Positions 1-12,600 of a DNA stretch of 64,000 bases are shown one piece after another. Position 1 is the stretch's first letter, and each line of letters opens with the position of its first letter. Under the pieces are notes generated by a model. That model was given only the letters and a program-made list of their open reading frames with translations, ran no database searches and was not told the DNA's origin. The position numbers and the translations under genes are program-made. Source of the stretch: Ovis canadensis (Eukaryota; Chordata; Mammalia; Artiodactyla; Bovidae); assembly GCF_042477335.2 (NCBI RefSeq), contig NC_091249.1, positions 52,436,001 through 52,500,000 of the forward strand, written 5' to 3'.

Positions 1-572
1 ATAATTATTTATCAGATATCTTAAATTATATCTTTCTTAATCTTGTACCCTATAAGGTTTTAGTATCCCACCTAAGTTGTTCCCAAATACCACGTGTAAC
101 AATGCCAGCTTTAAAAACAGGTTCCTATAACCATTTGTGTAAATTCTGATGTCATTAGATCTGGAATGAGGCTGAAAATCTTTAACAATTCTATGGGTGA
201 CTTGTGGTAAAGCTATGTTTTGAAACCTCTTATATAGTATCTTGTCCAAAGACATATAGCTAGTTAGCAAAAGTGTGGAATTCAAACTTAAGACTGATAT
301 GACTCCAAAATCAAGGTCTTTTTACTACTCTGTGTATTATTTTTGTATTGACCTAGGAAAACATTTATGCAAAGGTTAGCCTGAATATAAAAACACCATT
401 TTATTTACTAGATCACAAAGTAAACACTGAATTACTTTTCAAAAAACTTGACTTCATGAAAAAAATCCACAATCTACAAGTTTTCAGAATAAGCAATAAC
501 AAAGATGGATTTTCTGTAGTGTGAATATAGGCCACTGTACGTACCCAAGGGCTTTAATCTTAGAAAACATAC
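1..572 (-). other. CLK4: CLK4 intron 11 (partial)
   Basis: AT-rich sequence with no coding similarity. Roughly 230-340 resembles a degraded MIR SINE. The next CLK4 exon is not here. Confidence 0.6.
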
Positions 573-652
573 CTTGTTTTCTGAATCATGTGTGTTGGTA
601 TGGGTCCTAATATTCGTTCCATCATTGCCAGGTGCTCTTTACTATCATGAGT
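573..652 (-). CDS. CLK4: CLK4 exon 11 (LAMMER motif)
   Basis: 80 bp, acceptor TTTTTAG, donor ACAAG|GTATGT. It encodes [20 protein letters not shown] to QKT plus two bases of the next codon. The family-defining EHLAMMER motif is intact. Human CLK4, as I recall it, has Gln where this copy has Thr in GPIPT. The remaining exons (human RKYFHHNQLDWDE and the C-terminus) are not found in 1-572. Confidence 0.95.
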
Positions 653-3600
653 CTAAAAAAAGTAGGAAAAAGAAACTTAGCACTTCCCATTTCTGTACAT
701 GCAATAAAGGGAAACAAAACAGTGCTTCCGTAAAAGGACCAGGTTAGACAATTATACAACTCATATTACACTCCATTTCAGAGGACTATAACTGCATGAG
801 CTGTATTATCTAATGCAAGCCCAGTAAAATTGAAGTCTTTCTGAACTGGATCAGTAAGGGCTGTATAGCAGATGGTGAACAGGTTTTTAAAATGTGTTTT
901 ATTGCCGTAGAGTTGATTTCCAAAGTTTGAATAATCTGTTTAATGTAAAACTGAACAGTTTTTCCTTATTTATTTGTATTTACTGCAGTGTTTAAGATGC
1001 CTGGGGAAGATTACCAAAAATCTGTCTCATTTTATCAGTTGCTTAACTAACCTCCATTTACTGAATGGATAGCAACCTTGTAACACTTCCTAATCCTAGA
1101 TAATAAAAATACAATCCCAGTAATTCTTACAACCCAGAGCTAAGTATGTGGGAACATGACTTTCAGAGAGGTTAAGATACTAGCTCAATATTATATAGTT
1201 CATAAATGAGGAAACGAGCTGTGAACCCAAGTGAGTTTTATTCTTACATTACATAGTAACAGAGTTTTGGCTAAAGTAGAATAAACTGTTAAACTGACAG
1301 CTGAAACCGTACACTCCTTGAGCAGAGGCTGGCAATTTTTCTATAAAGGGCCAGATAGCAAATATTTTAGGCTTGGATGGTCACAAATAGTCTTTATCAC
1401 ATATTCTTTTTCATTGTTTAAAGCAGACATCAGGCAGGATACAGTCTGCCAACCTCTGCTCTGGAGAGCAGTCTGTGAGCAATGCTTTTTGAACCCATTA
1501 ACTACTGTGCCTAGCACACTGCTCTCAAAATTATATTCTTAATTCATGACAGGAATAAATAATACAAGCTCTATATCTTCACAAAGCACCTTAGCTGAAG
1601 ACATTTTGGAGGGTGGAATCCAAATATAAACAGAATCTCAAACCAAAGTTAATAATCCATGCTTAAGATCCCGTGATTTATAACCATAAAACCATTTAAA
1701 AATTTTTTTATGTGTCAGAATGAAGAAAGCATGCACTATGCTCAACTTTTCCCTTGACCCTACAGCTTACTACCACAAAATCAGATAACACCTCCTAGGA
1801 ATGGCACAACAGTTACTTTCTAGATATCAAACTTATCTAGAGTACTTTTACAGCAAGACGTGCCCCACAGTAGTAAATACATGTATTCTGCAACCGACAC
1901 CTAAATGACTTTTAATTCATCGCAGCTTCCTCCTCATCCTGCACTGTCATAACCTCAAATCAACCTTGACAGAATTAGCTAGGAACGCCCTAACAGCCCT
2001 CACCCTGCCCAGAACATACTTTGATCATATTACAACCCTATTTCAAATTCTTCAATGGTTACACCACTTGAAGCTTTCAAGAGTTTGAGCTTTCAGACAT
2101 TAAGAAAAATTACAAGGAAAAGATGTGGAGACCTAAATAACATTTTTGTCCTTTTACTTTGCCAAGTAAAGACTTTTATTTTTTCAAAAATAACTATTAT
2201 CATCTCATAAAAGGGACATTTTAATACCAAACAAAAACAAAAACAAAAAACACCAAACCCACCAAACAACAAAAAACAAGGAGGGATAATTTCTATTTGA
2301 AAGCCAGAATGGTAGCTGTACAAAATCATTTTCATTTTAGACCAGTCTGTATCTGCAAACCACTGACTTGCAGGATCAGCGAACTGACTCATTGGAAAAG
2401 ACCCTGATGCTGGGAAAGACTGGAGGCAGGAGAAGGGGATGACAGAGGATAAGATGGTTGAATTTTATCACTGACTCAATACACATGTATTTGAGTAAGC
2501 TTCAGGAGGGCAGAGAAGCCTGGCATGCTGCAGTCCATGGGGTCACAGAGTCAGACTTGACTGAGGGGCTGAACTGACTTGTAGGATAAAACAAATATCT
2601 TTCTATGGCAAATGAGTACACTACAAGTGTCAGTACTTGCCTATTGACACTATTTTTCTATTTATCCAAAACACTTGATAGCACTATTCATTCTTCCTCA
2701 ACTAGAGTACCTTTCTGTATGCCCGCTGCATTTATGAACACAATTTCTTCTTCCTGATATGGCCACCACACATACTCTAGCCTTATGACAAACTCCTACT
2801 CCTCCTCATAGCATGGATTAAACTCTCTATTTTCCTCAGTGATGCCTTCTCTAAGGAAACTTAGCTGTGCACTGTTTCTGGGTTTCCACCACACTTTTTA
2901 CAATGTTCCATTTTAACAAATAGCACATTATACTCAACAGTTCTTACATTATCTATCTTGTGTATGACCTCTTTGAGGTCAGAGATTGTCTTTTCATTTT
3001 TGTACACGTAGTGCTTAGAAATGTGCCTAAAGTGTCACAGATGCTTGATACAACGTACTGTTTCTGAATTCAAGTGCAACATAACCAGAACTGAATGAAA
3101 ACTGACCATAGTTGCACTAACATAAATTTATGAAAGCATGTCACACACACACAAAATGGATCACGGTCACATGAACCGTGTTTTTCATATTCAATAGGAA
3201 CCATGTGTTTAAAATCTTCAATCACATGCAGAATGAATTATGACCATTCACTGAGAGTAGTATTTCATTTCATTATGGTTTTAAAGGATGACTATTTTGC
3301 ACATGCAAATTTTAATCTTAAGATTACTGATAAACAATGGCAACTTTTCAAAATAGAAACCAAAACTTCAACAGGTCTTTAACATTTAAAGCTCATTATA
3401 GTGCAGTGCAACTAGAGGAACCCCTGCTCACCATAACCAAAGAAAGCCTGTGCATAGCAATGAAGACCCACTGCAGCCAAAAATACATACATATATAAAG
3501 CAAAGAATTAGTAAATAACATTTAGTAAATACATACCTGAAAGACTGTGAAACCAAGGTAATATTCAATAAGAATGCAACCTATGCTCCAAACATCACAA

Positions 3601-6600
3601 GGCTGAGACCAACCTAAAGCTATTTAAAAACAAAACCAAGCATTTTATTATGCAACAATTTAACTGTTAATACACTAAATTTTTTCCTATGTGGGTGCTC
3701 TCTTTATATAGCCCATTTAGAAGAATGATAGTAAATCCACAGCTTACGTTTTTAGTTTTATAGCAAACATTATTCAGTATCCTTTGAGTCCTCCACATCC
3801 TTATATCAAATTATAGTATTTTAACCTAGGGGAATAGGCTTTTTATGTAAAACAAGAGACTAGCAAATGTTTCATAGTCTTTAAATTGCTTATGCAAAGA
3901 GGAACTCTGTTATATCCAGTTCATGGCTGTTCTATAAAACTTTACATTAATGCAAATATAGATCAACAATTGTCCTCAGAATGCAATTACTAACCCCCTA
4001 TCAATTATCAGCTTGATATCTGTGTTTGTTTCCATTAAAAGAAATACTGTACCACATAAATTATGTAGGAATTATAATAGATACATATATAATAGATATT
4101 ACAGATATTCTAAGCACCCATAAGCAGAAATACAGTCATTTAAAAGTTCACACAGAGGTATCTATATATGTACTTTCAGACTGTCTATACATGCTCTATA
4201 TTATACTTTCTCCTTCAGAACTATCAATAGTAATATTATTCAAAAAAGAAAAAGACACCTAGCCTTAAGTCTATATTTAATTAGAAAGAAACGAAGAAAC
4301 CACAGATGTTTTCCTCTTCCAAAGTTTTAAGTACTTAATACAACAATAATGTACTAAAAACCTACTTTAAAAGACATTTTAATTTCTTCTAGAAGTATCA
4401 CTGAATTTAAAGACAAAGGAAGGAACGATATATGCAAGGAACTTCTGCTTTGGTCATTTTTGTTAACCCTCACAGGGTGTCATCATTTGAACAAATGGAA
4501 GATGGAGTCTGTTTCTACTTACAGTAACACATAAAAAATTTGCAAATGACTAAGAGCTTGGACCTAAGATGAAAAGTTTTCTTTTCCAATCACTCCTTTC
4601 TCCCAGTCCAGCTTTCTAGCAAATGACTGTAACGTTCTGTAGCATACCACTGTACATCATCTCATTCTGTTATGGGTTAGCTCTAACACTCTGGAATTTC
4701 ACATCATTCAGTTTTACCAGAATTTCCCAACTTCTGTTTGTTACCCACACCCAAGATGTAAGATCAACTGTCTTCCTCTTACGACTTCCTCTTCAATCTA
4801 ATTCTGCCTTTATCTTCAGGAGTAACACTTCACACAAACACATAATGAATGCTTCTAATTTTTCCATCTCTTCTTTTTTCTCCTGAAGACCAAGAACCCC
4901 AGTTTCGGATTTGTATCAACTATTTACAGCCTGGCCACCCATGGGACTGTGTTAATACCAAGAATCACTATATCTTACCCAACCTAGGAAAAGGCCATTA
5001 ACTGAGTATAAGATACACTGCCGTTTTCCATGCCAATAACAAAGAAAAAAATGCCAATTGTTTTGTGTTCTCCCATATGTTAAAATGTGGGAGAAAATCT
5101 GCTTCTTAAAATTAATAAAACACAGCAAGTTATCTCTTTTAATTTTTTGGCTGCACTGCACAGCACGCAAGATCTCAAGTCTCCTAAACCCACTGCAGTA
5201 GAAGAGCAGAATCTTAACCACTTAACCACTGGGGACGTTCCAGCAAGTTTATCTCTTTTTAAGCTCTGAAAATACCTCTCCATCCACATCTCTTTCCACA
5301 CACTTCTCTTACCTTCACTGCAGCCTTCAGTCCTCAACCATGAACATACTTTCTAAACTACTGCAACAGAAGCAGATTCTTTCAGATCACACTAAGCAGA
5401 AATCCTAGTAACATCAACCTCAAAGACAAGCTCTAAACCCGCACTGTCCTATGTAGTAGTTATTAGCTACACATCACTATTTAAATCTAAAATTTAAATT
5501 AATTGGCCACGCTGCAAGTACACAGTAGTCTACTTACAGCTACTAATGGCTACCATATCGGACAGTACAGATACAACACTTCTATCACCATGGAAAGTTC
5601 TACTGGCTAGTTCTACAAAATATTCTTAATTTCCTTACACTTTTACCAATCCTCTACTCTAGATAAACATCATTAGCTTGATTTCATACTCCTATTCTGA
5701 ACTACCAGTCTTCTTGGACAAAAAGGTAAAAAGTGATTCCATGAAAATGTTTTTACTATCCAACCTCAGTCAAAACTTATATTCAGCCAAGTATTATGGT
5801 TATTTCATTTAACTATTATATCTCCCAGTGTCACCTGATCTGAATTTTCCCCACTGTCTCCAAGCCCCTCAAAGCTGTCTTTGAGTTCCCAGCTCTATCA
5901 ACATGACCTGGTGATTAACTTATAAATTTTGAGCCACAAGATGCTCTTTCCCTAAGCTCCCTCTTATCATCCACCCTGCATACAGATGTCTGCCCACTAG
6001 ATCTTCAGCATTTTCATCCGCAACAAGCTTCAGTGATGAGACAAAAATAGGTGTTCCCATCACTTCAAAAACCACAATATGATGTAATTAAGCCAACAGA
6101 ACTTGTTCTCTTATCATCACGTAGGACTGACTTGTTCAAAAATAACGACCACTTGGAATATCTTTACAGATGGTATCATATTATTCCCACTTAGGAAAAA
6201 TAATTATAGCAATGACCAGACAGCTTTTATGGAAACAGAAAACATTTTCTGTACACTGCTAAGAAAATCACAACTATCCACCCACTACCTGGCCCCCCGC
6301 AATAGAAGCTGTACAGAACAAAAATGTCGTTTTCAATTAAAGTATCAGGAAGTCTGGTGTCTACTGACCCAAAATGACCTCTGGAGCTCTGTAATGCCGT
6401 GTGGATACCAAAGTACTATGATGTTCATCATCGTATGTTGCACTTCCAAAGTCAACAACTTTGATATCTGTGTTTTTCAGTGTGCGTTCATCACGTTTCT
6501 AGAAAAGTTGAATAAACACAAAGACCAATATATAAAATACTTTACAGCACTATTCCAAAAGGCTTGCCCATGAATTGCCTTTTTGATTTTCAATATAACC

Positions 6601-9600
6601 CCATGAGAAAGGCAAAGGATTATCCTTTTGGGGTTAAACACCAGGATATAATTAGTCTTAGAGGTAAAATTTCTCATCCAAGCATCATATCAAGCTAAAT
6701 TAATTTTAAAGATAACTACCCAAATTAAAACAAGTCTTTAACTTACCATTTTAGAATTATATTTGACTACATAGTCAGACTTCACAAATAAAATATTTTC
6801 AGGCTTCAGATCTGTATGGGTTAATTTATTATGATGCAAAACTACAAAAGAACAAAAAGACATTAGTTTCACTGACAAATTTAATCTATATTGGGGGATG
6901 GGAGGATTGGTGATAGATGTAGGAATCAAAAGCAGTTTCATCTTTACTTGTAATATGTGCAGTTTTAGTGACAATGCTTTGATATGTTACTTATATAATA
7001 AAAACTTTAATTTACTGGTATTTAAAAATTTAACAAAGTGTACTTACAATTTATTGACTGGCAGATCTGATATGCCATTTGCCTGATGTGGTCAATTTGA
7101 AATGGCAGAAAGCTATTTTCTTTAATGAAATCATAGGTACTAAGTCCCAAGAGTTCGAACACAATACAAACATGACCATGATGATCAAACCATTCTAGCA
7201 TCTGGACACATCGGCTAAAACAGATCAAAATAAAAATGATTCAGTTCCTAGAACTTTGACTATTTCATATAACGTGATGGATCACAGTTCCAAGTTTATA
7301 CTTACAAGACACTATTGGGATCAGTACTATTTAAATGCTCTAATACTTGGATTTCTGAACGAGCTGCTTCACGATATCGTCCCACGTTTTTTACAATTTT
7401 CACTGCTACATGTATGCCATCCCTTAGAAACAAAATGAGAAGGATGAATGTACAGGAGGTGGTTGAAGACATGCGTCTTAAAATAATCTTTCAGGGCATT
7501 ATTATAGCAGCTCTATATTAATGGTTTTTAAAACATTTTGAACAAAATTCACTTTACATGGAGTGATGAGTCTCTTAATACCTGTGAATGCTAATATTTG
7601 TTTCCAAAAGCTTAAATTTACTGAGATTTTTTTTCCCCTTTTGGAGAAGGAGGATAAAAATATAAACCTTGAATAGAATATACTACTGCTGAAAGCATTT
7701 GGTCATTCACAAAGAGAGATTGACTGTGACAGATGGTGCACAGATATTAGTGATTAAAAAAGGCTTGTCCTATGTATCTCAGTTTAATGGAAAAGACAGA
7801 TACAAACAACTTATCATAAAGGTTACAAGTGCTTGACATGGAGTAGACAGAAGAAAGAACCTATTGATTGGGGTTAGGGCAGTTTAGACATCTTCAGAAA
7901 AGAGGAGACACACAACTGAGCCCTGAAAGACAACTGTCAATTCATCAGATTTGGGAGAAAATTCCAGCAAAGAGACACCATCATTAAGTCATGAAGCTGA
8001 AAAAAATATTTAGTTCATTCAGGGATGCCAATAGGTAGAAATAGCTACAATCTAGGGCAGTGTGCTTTAGACTGGGGCGTCCATGTGCATGTGTGTGCTA
8101 GGTTGCTTCAGTCGTGTCCAACTCTTTGTGACCCTATGGACTATAGCCCATCAAGTTCCTCTGACCACGGGATTCTCCAGGCAAGAATACTGGAATCGGT
8201 TGCCATGCCCTCCTACAGGGGATCTTCCCGACCCAGGGACTGAACCAGGTCTCCTACAGTGCAGGCAGATTCTTTACCAACTGAGCCACCAAGGAATACT
8301 TCCTACAAAGTATAGAGGGAAGTGGTGGTCAAGTAGTTAAGACACAGGCTTTTACTGCCGTGGGTTCAGGTATGATCACTGATGATGAACTGAGATCTTG
8401 CAAGCCATGTGAAGCCACCCTCCTCCCGCCCCGCCAAAGATACATCTCTGAATGCTTTTGAGGACAAAGGTTTCCAAATCTGCAACTTCCTTTTGTCCTC
8501 CTTCCTAATAAGCTGACCTTTTTGAAAACAAGCCAGCATTCAAACCTGTTTTCTTCACTATAGCCTTTTCAGGTTAGAAAAAACCTCATGGATGTGAAGA
8601 TTAGTATGGCAAGGTATGTGCTCTAGGATGTCCAAAAAAAAAAAAAGAAAAATCTTTGAGGCAAACAAATTTTTCTAGTGGTTGGATAGCAAATCTTTCC
8701 AATTCGCTTAAGAAGGCCCTAAAGAAGTTATAGGCTGGTAAATCATTCAAAAATTATTTTGATGATTATAAAACCTATGATGTATATATCTCAAGGCTTA
8801 AAAGAATTACTACATGTATCATGGAAACATAATCACTACCATATGTAAAACAGATAGCCAGCGGGAATTAGCTATAGGATTCAGGGAACTCAAACCGGGG
8901 TCTCTGTGACAATCTAAAAGGGTGGGATGGGGAGGGAAGTTCAAGAGGGAGAAGACATTATGTATACTTATGGCTGATCCAAGTTGATGTATGGAAGAAA
9001 ACGACACAACATGTAATGCAATTACCCTTCAATTAAAAATAAATGGATTTAAAAAAAGAATTACTATAAAACTGCTGTGACAAAACTTCTTGTCTCATCT
9101 GTTTAATTGTACAGCCAAGTCTTCTAAGGGCTAATAGCTATAAAAATGAAAGATGGGTAACTGTTAGCTAATGCTACTGTAGTAACCATGCGTGGTGAGT
9201 GCTTAGCTGTGTCTGACTCTTTGCAACCCCATGGACTGTAGCCCGCCAGGCTCCTCTGTCCATGGGGTATTCCAGGCAAGGATACTGGAGTGGGTTGCCA
9301 TTTCCTCCTCCAGGGGATCTTCTCCTCCCAGGGATCAAACCCAGGTCTCCTGTATTGCAGGCAGATTCTTTACCACTGAGCCACCTTGTGAAACCCATTT
9401 TAGGTCTAGTATCAAAATCTGTAACAGATCTTTGTGTACTTGATCAAATTGAATACTATTAATTGGAATGTCTCAAATACTCAAGTCTTGGAATCTCAAG
9501 ATATTTTAAGAAAATTTTAATGGGACAATTAGTGAAATCTGAATCTAACCTGCAAATTAGTAGACAAAATTTGAAAATACATATAATACGCGAATATAGA

Positions 9601-12600
9601 GAATGAAAGAGTAAATACTATAAAATGTTAAATTTGTGGAATCTGGGTGAAGAATACATGGGAATTCTTTGGATTATTTTAGCAACCCTGATAAGTCAAA
9701 GTGGGGTTTCCCTGATGGCTAGATGGTAAAGAATTGGTCTACAATGCAGGAGACTCAGGTTCGATCCCTGTGTTGGGAAGATCCTCTGGAGAAGGGAATG
9801 GCTACCTACTCCAGTATTCCTGGTCTGGAGAATTCCATGGACAGAGGAGCCTGGCGGGTTACACTCCATGGGGTCACAAACAGTCGGACACAACTGAGTG
9901 ACTAACACTTTCACGAAGTCAAAGTATTTCAAAATATCTTAAAATGTTACTTTATGTTCACATCTTTGTGGTAGGGAGAAAAGGGTGATAAAACAAGACA
10001 TTTAGGAAAATGTTCTTTATGAAAAGTGGAATAAAAATAAGTTCAAGGAAAAAGCATTTCTAAGTAGTCAAGAAAAGTTTGTTCCTGGATGACAGGAAGT
10101 ATGAAGCTATTGTACTCACATTCCCCTAAACATAAGGATACATGTTTACTAAAAAAAAATCAATACCTAAAATAAGCTGGAAATTATACCCTCAACTATT
10201 TTATGATGACAAAGTTAGATGTCAATTTAAAAATGTGCACTTTTCCCTCAACAGTTTTACAAGTTTCACTTACAAAAAAACTTGCAACCACAGAATACAT
10301 ATTCTAGGGCAAAACATGAAAACTGAAGCAGAGAGGATCAAGCAACAAAAAGGTTAGTATAACTCACTCTGAACTTTATTCTGTAGGCTTTAAGTAATTT
10401 CTTCATAGTTTAAGAAGCTGACCCTAATGTGCAAATAATATATTTTGGAAATAAAGGTTTTTTAACCAAGATTAGCCATGCTTTATTGTCTCTGCAATTC
10501 AGAAGTGGGGTAAAGCACTCCAAATCTTTTTTAAAAAGCTAAGGGCCTACGTTCTCAGAAACTCTTCACTGGACCACTCACTTTAATTTCAACTGACTCC
10601 ATCTGATAATGTTCAACATGCCTGATCAAAATTCACATTCATGGTAAATAAATCATACAGTTAAAGAAATTTTGAATACTTATACCTACCAGGAAACACA
10701 TAGCTACCAGTTAAATTCAATTTCATCCAAATTATGGATCCTTCCCCACCAAAAATATTAGAATATTCAAAACAGAAAAAACAAACTTACATGCCATGAT
10801 CAATACATTCTACAACTTTGCCAAAGGCCCCTTCACCCAAAGTATCCACGATTTCATCTAAAGTGAGGGGGGGAGAAAGAAGTGTAAGTACCTGAGCACA
10901 AATTATCAGTTATTCAAACAATGAAAGCTTAAGTGTGGAATATTTTCAAATGATCTCTATCAAAGCATAACTAAGGTTTCAGCACTCAAAATTATTTTAT
11001 TTTCAGCTGTTACAAAAACAATTCAGACAGAGCTATCTTTCTTGCTCTAATCTCAAATTCCACTGATTATTTTGGAACTTTAGAGTAGAAATATTTAAAC
11101 TCTATAGAAAAGAAGAAATACAAAAGAACAACAAACAAACCCACGAAAAACAAAACAAAAAAGCAATGAAGAGTTCTTTAGCCCCCCGCTGACAAACTAT
11201 TCTTAAAAAGATTATTCTGTCTGCAAAGTTTAAAAAGTGTTGAAAAATATTCTATACATCTTGCTCTTAGAACGTCTCCACTTTGACAGATCAGGTGACC
11301 CTCCTCATCATCCTCTATACTCCTGGATCTTTTCCTTCGGTGGCTCTTCTGGAACGGCAAGTGGGCAGCACCAAGATCGTCCAGCCAATCAATATATCAG
11401 AGTGAATTCAGGGCAGAATACGCAATTCATTCAGCGGGGAGATATTCAGGCATTCAGATAAGCACCAGGCCACGAACAGTTGGCAGGAGCAATTTCAAAT
11501 TCAGTCCCCAGAAATTCACAGGGCACAGTTTATGTTACAGAAGAAAAACATGGCAAGGAACAGATTTTCAGATAAGATACTTAAAGTGGCAATAGAAAAA
11601 AAACAACACAATTGTCTCTTTAAAATACTGACTTAATTGAAGTCTGAAATTTAAAGAATGCAAATGTCATGATCTATTAATCTCTTGTTATAAAATAGCA
11701 TATGCTGTGAGTTGGGATGTCTAGTTTGTCAGAAAAATGTTTTGAAATGTCAATATTAGTTCAACAAATTTATTATTTAGCAATATTTTTAAACATACAT
11801 GATTAAAATATAAGGGGACAATAAAGGCTAGTTAATTCCAATGTTCAATCTAATCAATGCTAGTGAAGAAAACTTGGGGAGGAAAATAATTAACTCAGTT
11901 TACTTATCAAACAAGTGAAGATATGTGAATTTAAAAAAAGAACAGGCTTTTTGGACATTTAATTTCCCATTCAGCACCCACTTTCAGAACTCCAATGTAA
12001 CTAATTGCAATAATGATGCACTGTGCTATGGGACTGTATTATATTCAGGATTAAGTATCCACCAGTGCAACTTTCTATATTTGTTTCCAAGTATTGGGAA
12101 ATAGGTTTCTTTTAGAAAAAAAGTTTGAAAGAAAAGATGGGTGCCTTTTCTTTTTATAAGATTGTTATAAAGCATAAAAATATTTTAAATATTAAAATTA
12201 TGAAACTCACGATCTGGTCTACAGAAAATGAGTAAATGTAGGTAAATGAGGGCTAACTAATAGCAATAAATACAGATTAGTTTTAAGAATTTTGATACTT
12301 CCTTTAAGGATTCAAGTAATTTAAACACAATTATATTCATACAGTATCATAAACTTTTCCAAACTATTGGCCCAATAAGAGCTTTTACACACAAGTAAGT
12401 ATCCACCCAAACTAAAAACAAAATGAATCATACCGAATGTGACTGATGACTTGAACAGTGTCTATTACGCTTCCTTTTAGGACTGCTTCTCCTGCTTCGG
12501 ACTGAAGATTTACTGCAGTGGATTCGATAACTGCTTTCAATGTCTCTGTGATAATGTCTAGGAACATATCTTTCGCAGTAGTCATTTCTGTATTCATCAA

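Larger units (their letters stand above)
653..3536 (-). other. CLK4: CLK4 intron 10
   Basis: 2.9-kb intron with no coding sequence. It holds a MIR-like stretch (about 1080-1240), a small hAT-like DNA element (1325-1462), an A-rich run (2229-2279), a BovB 3' fragment (2385-2580) and L2-like sequence at about 2790-3060. Confidence 0.8.
3620..6368 (-). other. CLK4: CLK4 intron 9
   Basis: 2.7-kb intron. It holds a CHR-type SINE (5132-5245) and a hAT-like element (5440-5625). The rest is AT-rich with no recognisable gene. Confidence 0.8.
7423..10790 (-). other. CLK4: CLK4 intron 5
   Basis: 3.4-kb intron, the main site of young repeat insertion within CLK4: three Bov-tA SINEs and one L1 3' end, listed separately. 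The remaining stretches (7423-8080, 8300-8815, 9925-10790) hold nothing recognisable. Confidence 0.8.

Noticed and set aside
9231-9443. Frames reading [16 protein letters not shown], also near 8083, 21511, 26700, 31314, 42786 and 60863
   Set aside because: Translation of Bov-A SINE bodies. Identical text recurs at every SINE.
9723-9780. tRNA-like A and B box sequence in the Bov-tA heads
   Set aside because: SINE promoters derived from tRNA. No cloverleaf with intact acceptor stem is present, so none is a tRNA gene.
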